A stretch of DNA of 20,921 bases from Planctomycetota bacterium (GTDB lineage: Bacteria > Planctomycetota > PUPC01 > JACPCR01), in assembly GCA_030740295.1 (NCBI GenBank), contig JASLXP010000092.1, positions 1 to 20,921 of the forward strand, read 5' to 3'. Of the stretch, positions 1-10,100 are shown in pieces. The translations under genes were made by a program, and so were the position numbers. The notes below the pieces were generated by a model. That model made no database searches, was not told where the DNA came from, and saw nothing but the letters and a program-made list of their open reading frames with translations. Each line of letters begins with the position of its first letter. Positions within the stretch are counted from its first letter, which is position 1.

Positions 1-613
1 GGATGATCCAGAACTGGCCCATCATCATCCAGCAGATGGCCTGGGCGTAGCAGATGACCGCGATGGCTCCGATAGGAAAGGCGCTCAACACGGCGCCGAG
101 CGTGAAGATCACAACGCACACCCAGAAAACAAATGCTCCCACAATGGTCATGCTGATGGACCCAAGCAGGATGAGCGGCATCATCAGACCGGGCATGAAT
201 TCAGCGATGAGCATGATCACCTTAATACCCCAACCGGCCGGCTCTTCCTCTTCGTCAGCGGCACTGGGCTGCGCCAGGTTCACGGACGTGCCAACAGCTT
301 TGCCGGTGTCCATGTTGGTGCCGCAGGCAACGCATATGACTGTTTCCCGGGAATAGGCCCCGCCACAGGTGGGACAGGCTCTCGTGTGGGATTGCTGATC
401 GGCCGGTGATTGGCCACCAAAACTGAAATCGGGGTCATTCAGTTCAAGTCTGCTCGTGCCAGCTTCACTGGGGGCTCCGCCGGGCTTTTGTGCGGTCTCA
501 ACAGGTTTCGAATCCGCCGGTGACTGTGGCGACAGATTCTTGCCGCATTGCGTGCAGAAGACTGCATCATCGAATGTCATTTTTCCGCAGTGTGGGCACT
601 CTCTGTCCTGCAT
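1..613 (-). CDS. Double zinc-ribbon membrane protein, C-terminus cut by window edge
   Basis: The frame is open from an ATG at 613 to the left edge (204 codons, no stop), so the gene is 3'-truncated by the window. Two CxxC...CxxC zinc ribbons are visible: C6/C9 with C20/C23, and C80/C83 with C94/C97. They are joined by a Pro/Gly/Ser-rich linker (about 28-75). A short acidic stretch (EEEEPAG) follows, then a long hydrophobic region from about residue 125 to the edge that should form at least two membrane helices. Small proteins with N-terminal zinc ribbons and a membrane tail are common in bacteria and usually have no assigned function; the ribbons probably face the cytoplasm. No strong Shine-Dalgarno site is seen before the ATG. 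It shares its strand with the next gene, but a terminator and repeat array separate them. I am confident it is a gene; its function is unknown. Confidence 0.85.
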   Translation of the reverse strand, partial: MQDRECPHCGKMTFDDAVFCTQCGKNLSPQSPADSKPVETAQKPGGAPSEAGTSRLELNDPDFSFGGQSPADQQSHTRACPTCGGAYSRETVICVACGTNMDTGKAVGTSVNLAQPSAADEEEEPAGWGIKVIMLIAEFMPGLMMPLILLGSISMTIVGAFVFWVCVVIFTLGAVLSAFPIGAIAVICYAQAICWMMMGQFWII

Positions 614-679
614 GATTGCCGCTGAGTAATGTGCGATTACGAGAGGCTATGGGAATCTGATTCGCGGGTAAACAGATCA

Positions 680-769
680 GGGTCAGGGATCAGGATTCAG
701 GATTCAGGATTCAGGATTCAGGATTCAGGATTCAGGATTCAGGCATCCCCGATTCCGGATTCCGGATTT
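680..769. repeat. Heptameric tandem repeat array (caggatt units, then gattccg units)
   Basis: Seven perfect copies of the 7-mer caggatt occupy 691-739, with a partial copy to 743. Two degenerate heptads in the same register (gggtcag, ggatcag) precede them from 680. After an 8-bp interruption, gattccg occurs twice (751-764) followed by gattt. The array fills most of the 221-bp gap between the zinc-ribbon gene and the cupredoxin gene and lies next to the latter's terminator. Period and GGAT core match the array at 18106-18147. Confidence 0.95.
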
Positions 770-776
770 GAAGCCA

Positions 777-815
777 ATAAAAAAGGGAGGCCGACTTACG
801 TCTGACCTCCCTTAA
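777..815 (-). terminator. Rho-independent terminator of the cupredoxin gene
   Basis: Read on the minus strand, an 8-bp perfect stem (aagggagg with cctccctt; arms 806-813 and 783-790) is followed directly by a run of T (the a-run at 779-784 on the plus strand). A further GAC/GTC pairing inside leaves a 4-nt loop. It lies about 20 bp past the stop of the gene ending at 835, where its terminator would be expected. Confidence 0.85.
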
Positions 816-834
816 GGTTCGTCCCGAATCAGGG

Positions 835-1557
835 CTACTTTTTCTTCTTCTTAATCTGGACATCAATCGTTTTTCCATCTTCGATTTTGATGGTCGTGGA
901 ATCCAGATTCATGTCCTTGGTCTTGGCGGTGCGAGTGACCGGATGCCAGGCTTTGAATTTATATTCGCCAGGCGGGATGTCCTTGATCTCGAAGTTGCCG
1001 TTCTCGTCGGTCAGCGCGAAGTGGTTTGTTTCCACTACGGAGATGCTGCCTTTCATCCAGGGATGGAAACTGCAGCGCACCATCACGTTGGTCTCGACCT
1101 TGTCAAAAGTGTGGGTGATAGATTTGTTAGCCATGACTGCCTTATTGAACGATGCGTTTTTAAATGCTGTCTGGCTGACATTATGAATCGTGGAATCGCT
1201 GTTCTTGAATTCCACTGTCGTGCCGACGGGAATGACCAGAACAGGATTTACAAAACGGCATTTTACCTGGTCATGAAGGGTATTACCGAGTGGTTTGACC
1301 GCCGCGCCCTTCTGTGTGAGTGAAATAACGTAATTCTTGATACCACCATCTTTGGAGACGATAAGCGCGTTATCCACGTGGTCTCCTTCATGCATTTTAC
1401 ATGAAGTCAGTTGTTGTGGAAGAATCTTCAGAACGCCGGGCTTGGGGGGTGTGCCATCGTACACCACCCGGCCTTTCACGGTACCGCCGGCAAAAGCCAT
1501 CATCGGCAGGACGAGCAGCCCGGCCAACATTTTTCTTGTCACGTTTAGAGCTGTCAT
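835..1557 (-). CDS. Exported plastocyanin-like (cupredoxin) protein with carboxypeptidase-regulatory-like domain
   Basis: A 240-aa protein with a signal peptide (about 1-23, ending AFA before GG). The N-terminal GxVKGRVVYDGTPP strand is typical of a family often labelled methylamine-utilisation or plastocyanin-like, abundant in Planctomycetota. A type-1 copper set is visible: H125 in the STIHN strand, then C162, H165 and M168 in CSFHPWM. C53/H56 (CKMH) and C100 are further possible redox or metal residues. Residues about 180-208 (DENGNFEIKDIPPGEY) form a regulatory-like beta-sandwich segment, and the protein ends in five lysines. The likely role is periplasmic copper binding or electron transfer; the partner is unknown. 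The start is supported by an AAGGAGA Shine-Dalgarno site just upstream. It is divergently transcribed from the PQQ-propeller gene and has its own terminator, so it is probably monocistronic. Confidence 0.9.
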   Translation of the reverse strand: MTALNVTRKMLAGLLVLPMMAFAGGTVKGRVVYDGTPPKPGVLKILPQQLTSCKMHEGDHVDNALIVSKDGGIKNYVISLTQKGAAVKPLGNTLHDQVKCRFVNPVLVIPVGTTVEFKNSDSTIHNVSQTAFKNASFNKAVMANKSITHTFDKVETNVMVRCSFHPWMKGSISVVETNHFALTDENGNFEIKDIPPGEYKFKAWHPVTRTAKTKDMNLDSTTIKIEDGKTIDVQIKKKKK

Positions 1558-1786
1558 TGAGGTCTCCTTTTCCTTGAGTTGTCTGATTTCACGGGGGGAA
1601 TCGCGCTGGCGGGGTATCTAAACGACCTCGCCGGGCTTCGCAATGCACCCATGAATGACGGTTCGGATGCAGAAGTATTCATTTACAGAATGCCTGCTCG
1701 TACTGATCCAGGAATTGAATCTGCCTCTGAATCACAGCAGAATCCGAGGTACTGACATAAAAAATAATCCTGTGTTGAGAAACATC

Positions 1787-3046
1787 ATGCCTACAAAAGT
1801 TCAGTTACTTGTTGCACTTTTTCTATCTGCAAACTTCGGCTCCGCGGAACTGCCCTCGCAGTACTGGCCGCGCTGGCGGGGAGCAGAAAATACTGGGAGC
1901 TCAGCCGAAGCAAAGGCGCCAGTGAAATGGAATCACACCGAGAACGTAAAATGGAAGGTGAAGTTGCCGGGCATCGGGTGTTCCACACCGGTCGTCTGGG
2001 GAGACAATATCCTGATCACCTGCCCGGTCGACGGCCAGGATACCGTGCTGAATTATGACTGGTCGGGCAAGCTCACATGGCAGGCAAAGATCGGCAGAGA
2101 GAGGCGCGGTAAACACCGGAACGGATCGGGAAGCAATCCATCGGTCGAGGCGGATGGAAAAAATGTGTTCGCCTATTTTAAGAGCGGCAACCTCGCCGGC
2201 CTCGACATGTCAGGCAAGCTGCTCTGGAAAACAAATCTGCAGGAGAGATTCGGCAGAGACACCCTCTACTGGGATCTGGGGAATTCGCCGGTCTTGACCG
2301 CCAATTACGTAATTGTAGCGGTCATGCATAATGACCAATCATTTATCGCTGCATTCAAAAAGGCCGACGGCGAATTAGTCTGGAAGCAGAAGCGCGTTTA
2401 CAGGACGCCTGTCGAATGCGATCACAGCTACACCACCCCGATTGTGATCGGCGAACCGGGCAAAGAACACATCATCACCTGGGGCGCTGAACGCCTCACA
2501 GCGCACAGCGCGGCCGACGGCAAACTGATTTGGGAATGTGCCGGATTTAACCCGCAGAAAAAGCGCAACTGGGTGCAGGTGTCTTCGCACGTCATCGTCG
2601 GCGACATCGCAGTCATCCCATACGGTCGCGGCAGTCGGCTGGCCGGGATCAAACTCGGCGGCGAAGGAGACGTTACTGCCACAAACCGGCTCTGGACACG
2701 CCAGGATACGGGCTCGTTTGTGCCGACTCCGGCCGCATCAGGTGGCAAAGTCTACCTGCTGCGTGATAAGGGCGAAGTCGAATGCATCGATCCGAAAAGT
2801 GGAAAATCAGAATGGAAGAGCAGCCTTCCAAAACATCGTGCCAAGTATTATTCGTCACCCACGGTCGCCGGCGGGAAGCTCATCGCCGCACGTGAAGACG
2901 GCGTCATGTTTGTCGCCACAATCGGTGAAGGACTTGAAGTCCTCTCAGAAAATGTGATGGGTGAACGCGTGATTGCGTCGCCAGTGCCCATTGGCAGCCA
3001 ATTACTAATCCGCGGCGAAAAGCATCTATATTGCATCGGGAATTGA
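1787..3046 (+). CDS. Exported PQQ-like beta-propeller protein (BamB/quinoprotein-repeat family)
   Basis: I chose the ATG at 1787 (419 aa) because it begins a good signal peptide (MPTKVQ, hydrophobic core, cleavage after GSA). The frame stays open up to 1655, but that 44-residue extension has no domain character. The mature protein opens with WPRWRGAENTG, the hallmark of planctomycete-type PQQ propellers. Repeating blade motifs follow: WKVKLPG, STPVVWGDNILITC, DGKLIWE, TPAASGGKVYLLRDKG, SSPTVAGGKLIAA. These mark about seven or eight four-stranded blades. Such proteins are exported and mostly uncharacterised; many lack bound PQQ and may act as scaffolds, and nothing here proves an enzyme. The gene is divergent from the cupredoxin gene, and its stop lies 7 bp from the convergent stop of the next gene. 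Confidence 0.9.
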   Translation: MPTKVQLLVALFLSANFGSAELPSQYWPRWRGAENTGSSAEAKAPVKWNHTENVKWKVKLPGIGCSTPVVWGDNILITCPVDGQDTVLNYDWSGKLTWQAKIGRERRGKHRNGSGSNPSVEADGKNVFAYFKSGNLAGLDMSGKLLWKTNLQERFGRDTLYWDLGNSPVLTANYVIVAVMHNDQSFIAAFKKADGELVWKQKRVYRTPVECDHSYTTPIVIGEPGKEHIITWGAERLTAHSAADGKLIWECAGFNPQKKRNWVQVSSHVIVGDIAVIPYGRGSRLAGIKLGGEGDVTATNRLWTRQDTGSFVPTPAASGGKVYLLRDKGEVECIDPKSGKSEWKSSLPKHRAKYYSSPTVAGGKLIAAREDGVMFVATIGEGLEVLSENVMGERVIASPVPIGSQLLIRGEKHLYCIGN

Positions 3047-3053
3047 GCCGGCA

Positions 3054-6000
3054 TTATTCCCCGCGAATCCAATCAATTTCGATCTCCGCTCCCTTGACTC
3101 CACTGGTGGGATCGAGGCGGAGGCCCGTGACAGTCTGGCCTTTCCAGCGATGGTGTTGATTCATTTTGAAGCGGTACACCTGAAAATCCTGACCGGGTTT
3201 CAAGGGAGCAGAGACAGCCATTTTCTCCGAATAGCCTGGATGCTGAGAGGTCGTCCAGAAGATCTGAACCGAACTGCCTTTGGAGACTTTCATTCTGACA
3301 ATAATGTTCTGATGCTGATCGGGTTTCAGTCGAACGCTACTTCGATTCATATAGGGATCATGGCCCGTTGCCCTTAAACGGAAAATACCGTCTGAAATTC
3401 CAACAAATTCAAGGTGATTTGTTGTGCGCCAGCCTTCCACATCATTCTCAAAATTAAAGTCAATTCTCTTCACAAGATCTGGAAGGACACTTGGTCTGGT
3501 TACAGTGACGCGGGCCACCTCGATCTCGTGTTTTCCGCCCACGGGCAGTCGCACCCAGAGAAAAGCGTTCAAACTGTCGTAACGCCAGCCTGTTCGGTCG
3601 ATCCGTATTTCTTCCATCTGTCTGATTGCGGCTCCATTTACTTTAATCTGGCCGGGTGACCTGACAGGCGTGACCAACAGCCAGGTCGGCTGTCTCTCGG
3701 GCGTTTCACATGTCAGGCGCAGACGATCGTTTTCCCAGGCGCCGTGAGACAGCTTTGCTCTGGCCGTGACGTGAATTCTGTGCTTCTGATTTTTCAGGAT
3801 CAGTGTTGACGGCTCAGGATCACACCCGAGCTGCGCGTAAACCATTTTCAGGATCCACTGCGGGCTGAAAATCCAGGGAATCTTCTTGCCGGTGAGAGTA
3901 GATTGGCCATCAGGCCAGAGCGCGACATGCTCGCCATCCTGGTACTGCTGATACATCGCGCTCCGAGTCAATCCATCCGCTATTTTTCGCCAGTCCCTGC
4001 TCCGATCATATTCTGAGAGTTTCAGTAAAGCGTAGGCGAATCGTAATCCGTTCCATTGCACCACGCGCCCGAACCAGCTCCCCTGATACCAGGTGGCGCC
4101 AAACACCGGAATAGAACCGTAGCGCATGAACTTGAAATCCTCAGTGTTCCACACGAAAACGAACGGAAGCCCTCGCCGCGCCCAACGCACAGCTTCCTGG
4201 AGATACTCTTCCTTGCCGGAAAAACGGTATGCCTCGATGTAGGCTTCCACCGCGTCGGAAGCGGCCAGCACGTCCGGGGTATGAACGGGAATCTCCCACA
4301 CCTGGGCAGCTCTCGGCACATTAAATTGCTTCATCGCAGCCAGCGGCTGCTCAGCTTTCTTGAACAGGCGAGTATCCCCCGTCCACATCGCCGCTTTGAT
4401 AATGTTGTAGGCCCTTACTGCAATTGTGCCTAATTCAGCCTGGCCGTGTCTGCCAAGCTCACGGTAGTCTTTTCCCTCGAAGATTCCGGACCTTTTAGTT
4501 AACGCGTCAAACCCCCACGTTCCGTCAGGACTCATCGAAGATAACGACCTGGCAGCCGTGTTTATCTTATTCTGAATATGTGTCCGAGGATCGGACCACG
4601 TGAATCCCTGGTCATAGCTCATCGGCACCGGCGCGCCAAGCCGGCGCACTTCCTGGAGCTTGGCGAGGCATTTGTTCTTTAATTCGCCATCAGGAAGCAG
4701 GACATCAGCCATGGCAAGATCGAAACAGTAATGAGGCGGCAGCACTGGTTTGGAGCGTAAAGGTCCACCGCCGATGGTGGACCACCATTTGTTCTCTTCC
4801 TTGACCCACAGGGATTCCAGGTACGCCTGCATGCTGAATGCGACCTCATTCACGAGGTCCCCCTGCTGATATGGCTGCGGCTCGGGCTCTTTATTCTGTT
4901 GAAACCAGTAATCCAGAACAGAGAGAGCGTCCTTTGCATCTGAATCGACGAATATCTGCGCTTTGAGCTCAAGTTTCTGGCCGGCTTTCAGCTCGTAAGG
5001 TTTGTCGGCAGCGCGCTTATTCACAGGCACCCACTCTGGAACTGTTGGCGCCATCAGCCCGATCAGATGCGCGTTGCGACCATTAAACCGATCCGGCGAG
5101 GCAAATACCGGGCTTGGACGGTCTTCCTGACCGTGCCACTTCTGATGCACGTCCCACAGCATGCCCACCGCTGCGCCTTGTGAACAAACTGCCATTGCCG
5201 GCACTGTAATCATGTTGGGATGCGGCACATATCGAAGCTGGTGTTCATGGCCTTGCGCAATATCCAGCGAATTGGAAGAGAATTCATCCGCCACCAGCCA
5301 CTCGAGTCCTGGCAAAACCGCTTCTGATTTATTCATTCCGGAACTGCCCTCACCTGCATAGATCATCGGCCCGTCAAACCGGAGAAGCTGCCTAGTACGA
5401 TCTGCCGAAATTCGATAGGCCACATCCACTGCCGGGCTCTTCTTCTTTAACAGGAACTCAAACTCTGCCTGCCACGTTCCGCCTTCGACGTCACTGAATT
5501 TGCTCGTAAAAATCAGTTTCGCGAATTCCGGCCTCTGCTGGACGTGAATTTGGTCTGCAAAAATAGTCTGTTCCCAGGAGTTCCCGTCTGAAACCTTGCA
5601 GGCAAGGCGGCTGAAACAATCATAGGCAGCCAAAATTCGGGCCCCGTTCTTTTGCGCCCCCTCCAGGCGCATCAAGCCATAATTTCCAAATCTTGTCTTG
5701 GGGAAGAGCAGACGAAGACGAGAGTTTTCAAGTCTTACAGAGCCAGGCTCCTGAATAATGTTCGGCGCCGCCGAAAGGCCCTTCGTCATTTGAGGAAACT
5801 TGCCAATATTGGCGAGTGAACTCTGAGTGGAAAGCTCCTGGTCTTCACATTTGACCACCGCGTTCAATACAGGATATTTCTTCTTAAGATCATTCTTAAT
5901 TTTTAGAGAGACTTTATGCGTTTCATTAACAGCAATACTTTTGGTGCTGTATGTGTAGTCCTTATCTTCTGCGGTAATCAGAACGTCCACATTTGAAGAG

Positions 6001-6989
6001 GGGGCGTTGCCATCGTTCTTGATCCATAGCAAAACATTCAGTGGTGTGCCGGGCGCGACGATATATCGCTCCGGCGCGAAGAACAGCAATTTCAGTTTTT
6101 GATTCAACCGCAGTGTTCCCTGCTCTTTCCAGCGGCCGAAATCTACTGCCACTGAAATCTGTGCTCCGCTCCTTCGTATCCCCTTCAATCGCCAGATAAC
6201 GTCCACATCTTCTTTGACCTTCAATGGAGGAAGGGGACGACTTACAGGGCTATCGAGCAGGTCCAGACCCTTTGGCAGCTTGAGGCTCACAGAGCCCGAT
6301 GATATTTCATCCCCTACATTTTTTATACGTGCGCTCAGGTTAAAAACATTGGGGCCGTTCGTGGGAATCTCTTCAATGGTCAGCTTGTCAATTACAGGTA
6401 CGGCGCCTGCTTTTTTGAGGGTATGAATATCATCCAGAATCCACGTTCCACGACCGCCGCGGATGCGGGGCGCAATCTGGACCCACTTCACTTTCTCCTT
6501 TTCTGTCCAATCAAAAAGCACTATCCCCTGATGCCATTCCCCATCATTGAGATGGAATACCGGGACTTTATATGTCTCGCGAGGTTCGCCGGTTTTTTCG
6601 ATGCCATCCTTATCCATTGGGATCGCATAGAAATGGAAAGCAGCATTCTCGTCGCTAACGGCCTGATACCAGAAAGAGAGAGCTCCCTTCTTTGTCTGAA
6701 GCATGGCGCCCGCCTCACCAGAGTGAGGCCGATAGGCACGATTGAGCCCGCTGAGCTGTTTGGCTTCAGGAATCAGACGCTGAATCTCGACAGCGAGTTT
6801 GCCCGAGTGAGCGAGGCCGGTGGACTTTATCTTTGTGTTCGGCCGGGCTCCCACCGGAGTCCAATCAACGAGATTCCCATCTGCATCCAGTTGTTCGAAT
6901 CCGCCGTTGGTGCACTGGTTTTGGGGCTCTGCCGCCAGATAGCAGCCGCAGAGATGGACGAGAAGGGTGAGCGCGCTTAAAAAACTCAT
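3054..6989 (-). CDS. Large secreted multidomain protein, probable carbohydrate-active alpha/alpha-barrel with lectin-like ends
   Basis: A 1311-aa protein with a signal peptide (about 1-20; LLVHLCGC is close to a lipobox, so a lipoprotein is possible). Regions, placed by inspection: a jelly-roll/CBM-like module (about 26-190; starts NGGFEQLDADGN, ends WILDDI); two immunoglobulin-like CARDB-type modules (about 195-390); a beta-supersandwich (about 400-690); a helical region of likely alpha/alpha-barrel character (about 710-1110; VNEVAFSMQAYLESLW, WGFDALTKRSG, YQGSWFGRVVQWNG); and a C-terminal beta-sandwich beginning FNFENDVEGW (about 1175-1311). Supersandwich plus alpha/alpha-barrel is an architecture of many glycoside hydrolases and polysaccharide lyases, so a secreted glycan-degrading role is inferred. 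I cannot assign a family or catalytic residues. No clear Shine-Dalgarno site precedes the ATG. It is divergent from the lyase-like gene at 7103. Confidence 0.85.
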   Translation of the reverse strand: MSFLSALTLLVHLCGCYLAAEPQNQCTNGGFEQLDADGNLVDWTPVGARPNTKIKSTGLAHSGKLAVEIQRLIPEAKQLSGLNRAYRPHSGEAGAMLQTKKGALSFWYQAVSDENAAFHFYAIPMDKDGIEKTGEPRETYKVPVFHLNDGEWHQGIVLFDWTEKEKVKWVQIAPRIRGGRGTWILDDIHTLKKAGAVPVIDKLTIEEIPTNGPNVFNLSARIKNVGDEISSGSVSLKLPKGLDLLDSPVSRPLPPLKVKEDVDVIWRLKGIRRSGAQISVAVDFGRWKEQGTLRLNQKLKLLFFAPERYIVAPGTPLNVLLWIKNDGNAPSSNVDVLITAEDKDYTYSTKSIAVNETHKVSLKIKNDLKKKYPVLNAVVKCEDQELSTQSSLANIGKFPQMTKGLSAAPNIIQEPGSVRLENSRLRLLFPKTRFGNYGLMRLEGAQKNGARILAAYDCFSRLACKVSDGNSWEQTIFADQIHVQQRPEFAKLIFTSKFSDVEGGTWQAEFEFLLKKKSPAVDVAYRISADRTRQLLRFDGPMIYAGEGSSGMNKSEAVLPGLEWLVADEFSSNSLDIAQGHEHQLRYVPHPNMITVPAMAVCSQGAAVGMLWDVHQKWHGQEDRPSPVFASPDRFNGRNAHLIGLMAPTVPEWVPVNKRAADKPYELKAGQKLELKAQIFVDSDAKDALSVLDYWFQQNKEPEPQPYQQGDLVNEVAFSMQAYLESLWVKEENKWWSTIGGGPLRSKPVLPPHYCFDLAMADVLLPDGELKNKCLAKLQEVRRLGAPVPMSYDQGFTWSDPRTHIQNKINTAARSLSSMSPDGTWGFDALTKRSGIFEGKDYRELGRHGQAELGTIAVRAYNIIKAAMWTGDTRLFKKAEQPLAAMKQFNVPRAAQVWEIPVHTPDVLAASDAVEAYIEAYRFSGKEEYLQEAVRWARRGLPFVFVWNTEDFKFMRYGSIPVFGATWYQGSWFGRVVQWNGLRFAYALLKLSEYDRSRDWRKIADGLTRSAMYQQYQDGEHVALWPDGQSTLTGKKIPWIFSPQWILKMVYAQLGCDPEPSTLILKNQKHRIHVTARAKLSHGAWENDRLRLTCETPERQPTWLLVTPVRSPGQIKVNGAAIRQMEEIRIDRTGWRYDSLNAFLWVRLPVGGKHEIEVARVTVTRPSVLPDLVKRIDFNFENDVEGWRTTNHLEFVGISDGIFRLRATGHDPYMNRSSVRLKPDQHQNIIVRMKVSKGSSVQIFWTTSQHPGYSEKMAVSAPLKPGQDFQVYRFKMNQHHRWKGQTVTGLRLDPTSGVKGAEIEIDWIRGE

Positions 6990-7077
6990 TTGCGATTTGA
7001 AAACTGGGATAAGAAGTAGTTCATGGTCGGATGAAAATAGTGGTCCAGGACTGAATCGCTACCGTGCTTCAGCCAGG

Positions 7078-7098
7078 CCATCAACCATCAACCATAAT
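7078..7098. repeat. Short heptad repeat (ccatcaa x2 plus ccataat)
   Basis: Two exact 7-bp copies and one degenerate copy lie 5-25 bp before the ATG at 7103. The repeat runs through the coding extension that a GTG start at 7064 would create, which argues for the ATG as the true start. Confidence 0.6.
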
Positions 7099-7102
7099 TC
7101 TG

Positions 7103-10100
7103 ATGCCATCTGAACCCTCCACCCCCGCCGCACTGATCGTTTCCGGTGATGCCAGGATAGCGGACCTGCTGGACCGTGATGATTCCGTGGTCTTACCTGC
7201 TTACTCCTGCCGCCTCGACGGCTTCGTGAACGATACCTTTACCGAATATGCAAACCCGTCAGTCTACCGGCCTGCGAGTGTGTGCAAAGCGCAGCTTGTC
7301 AGTTCACTAACGGACAGGACTTACGTTGAGGGGAATTACTATTTCGGCTTCACGATGTACGCGACCGCTGGCTGTGATGAGAAACTGGAGATGTGGTTCG
7401 GACACCGGAAGGTGTCAGTCGCCTCCAGCCATGACCCGGATAATCGAGTTCACATGTTTTTTGCACCGGAGAAGCTCCACTTCCGCTCGGGGCAGCCGAT
7501 ACGCCTGGTGACGAACGAGACCAGCGGACCATGCCGGATTGAGAATGTTGTCCTGTTGTCCAGGCGGCCAAAGCCGTCCCCCGTTCGTCTGGAGATTCAA
7601 TCTCCTGAGGTGGAAGTGCGGATGGCCGATGGCAAGCCTCAGGCCATTGTCACATGGCTCACCAACCGTCCGGCCGCTGGTACCTTGACGTGCAGTAAAG
7701 GCAGCAAGAAGAAGAGGATAAAAATCACGGAGCCGCTGAGCGCACATGAAGTCGTACTCGACGGGCTCGAAGCCGGAGCCGAATACGATTTCGAGATCCG
7801 ATTAAAGGACCGGACCGGCAAGCTTGATGCCGAGAACAGAGGATCGTTCAAGACGGATGTTCCTGCTCCGCGTTCAAAGAGTCGGCTCTCTGAGGCACCT
7901 ATCCTTCTCCGTCGTGCGGGTGCAGTCCCTTGGCCCGTATCGGTCGGTGTGCCGTTTCCACAGGGAGCACTTGGCAGCCTGAACGACATGAGTCTTGCAG
8001 AGCAGAACGGCTCACCGATTCCTGCTCAGACGCGCGTTTTGGGCAAGTGGTCCGATGAGTCCCTGCGATGGGTTCTTGCAGATTTCATAAGTGATGGGAC
8101 GGGTGACTACAGAGTCAAATTTGGACGCGACGTTGAAGCTGTTGAGGCGAATTCACCGATCCAGGTTTCCAGTAAGAAGGCCGGCATCACTGTTGACACC
8201 GGTCCGATCAAGATCGAATTCCCGAGAGACCGTTCCGTTCTGCCCGGTATCGTCTGGTTGCGTGATGCTGATGGAGATCTTCAGCAGGTTTCAGCAAATA
8301 CATCCTCCCCTGCGGTGACTCTTATCGATTCGCAGGGAGTGGCCTACATTTCGGGCAAACCAGATGAGCTTCAAGTTGAAGAATCGGGCTCCGAGCGTGT
8401 CTGCGTAAAGCTTAAAGTTCCGCACTTTTCGCGGAAGGGAAAGAAGCTGTTCGTCTCAACGTTCAGAGTTCATCTGTTTCGAGGTTCTCCGCTTATCCGT
8501 GTTCTGCACACTTTTGAAAACGATTGCGCTGAAGACGAGTTCACCCATATCCGGGAAATGTCACTGCGTGCAGATTTCAAGACCGGCAAGGGAAGCGAAT
8601 TCCGGTTGGGCAAGAGAAAGGCTGGCGGGTCTTCTGCTTTCAGTGTGGTTCAGACACACGACAATCGTTACGCGTTTCGCCGTGGCAATCGCGTGGTCGC
8701 AAAGGGACGCCGCTTTGAAGGCGGGGCAGACATTTCCGGTGAGCATGCAGGCGTTTCGCTGGCCGTTCGTGATTTCTGGCAGAACTACCCCAAGGGCATC
8801 TCTCTCGACGCGGAAGGCATGAACATTCAGGTCTGCCCGCGGGTGAAGAAGGGCGATTATCCCAAGGGCGGCGAAGAGGAAGATCGGCTCTACTACCACA
8901 TTCTTGACGGCACATACAAACTCAAGCGAGGCGTCAGCCGCACTCACGAGATGTGGTTCCACATCCGTCCCGGAGGTGAGCCCGCGCCGGCGCACTTCAA
9001 CAAGTGTGTGCAGCGACCGCCGCTCTACAGCGTTTCGCTGGAGACCTTCAATCAGAGCCAGGCGGTGACCCGATTGCCTTCGAAGGCAAATTCGCCTTTC
9101 CCGCCTTACGAGGAATGGGTGGAGGCGGCCCGGACGGCTTACGCGGAAGACCGGAAAGAATCGCGTGCCTATGGGATGCTGAATTTCGGAGACTGGTTCG
9201 GAGAGCGTACGTACAACTGGGGCAACATGGAGTACGACACGCCGTGGTGCTTCCTTCAGGAGTATTTGCGGGGCGGGCATCCGGACTTCTTTACGTGGGC
9301 CGAAGAGGCCGCCTGGCACCTCGTGGATGTGGATACGCCACACTGCGCCGCCGAAAGGCAGACCGAGGGCGGCCAGTACGCACACTGCGTGGGGCACGTC
9401 GGCGGCTACTATCCTGACGGGTACAGGGAGCGCGCCATCTTCAACGGGCACTGGTCCATCTCACATACCTGGGTGGAGGGCCTCTTTCTCTATCATCTGC
9501 TGACCGGGGATGCCCGGGCCCTGGAAGGCGCGATGAAAACTTCGCAGCTCCTGCTCGGCTCGTCCCTCAACGACTATAATTTCACCAACTGCCGCAATTG
9601 CGGCTGGCATCTCATCCACCTCTCCGCGGCTTACAGGGCCACCGGCCGGCGTGTCTTCCTGAACGCGGCCCGAATCATCGTTGAACGCGTGCTCGAACGT
9701 CAGCGCGAGTCCGGCGGATGGGATCGGCTGATGGTGCCGGGACATTGCTTCTGCCTGCCTCCGCGGCACAGGGGCAACGCCGGTTTCATGGTCGGCATCC
9801 TGATGGTCGGGCTGAAGCGTTTTTACGAAGCGACGGGCGATCCCCGCGTGGCCGACTCTATCGTTCAGGCCGCGGACTATTGCATAGACACCATGTGGGT
9901 GCCGGAACGGAGCTCCTTCCGTTACACCTGTTGCCCGGAATCGAGCGTGGGCGGGTCCGCAGACATGCGCATCCTGAAAGGCGTCGCCACGGCCTATCAG
10001 TTCACCGGTAAGAAACGCTTTAAGGATGTGCTCCTCGCCGGTGTGCAATCTTCAATGGGTGGGTACCGCCCCAGAGCTCATCGAGGAATCGGTAAGGGCA

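Noticed and set aside
54..356. Plus-strand 100-aa open frame
   Set aside because: Antisense to the zinc-ribbon protein, whose minus-strand frame has clear CxxC motifs and a membrane tail.
1655..1786. N-terminal extension of the PQQ-propeller frame
   Set aside because: A proper signal peptide begins at the ATG at 1787; the extension has no domain character and would bury the signal.
8561..9451. Minus-strand 296-aa open frame
   Set aside because: Antisense shadow of the RG-lyase-like gene; no domain and Arg/Val/Pro-rich composition typical of GC-rich complement frames.
9461..10048. Minus-strand 195-aa open frame
   Set aside because: Also an antisense shadow of the RG-lyase-like gene with no recognisable motif.
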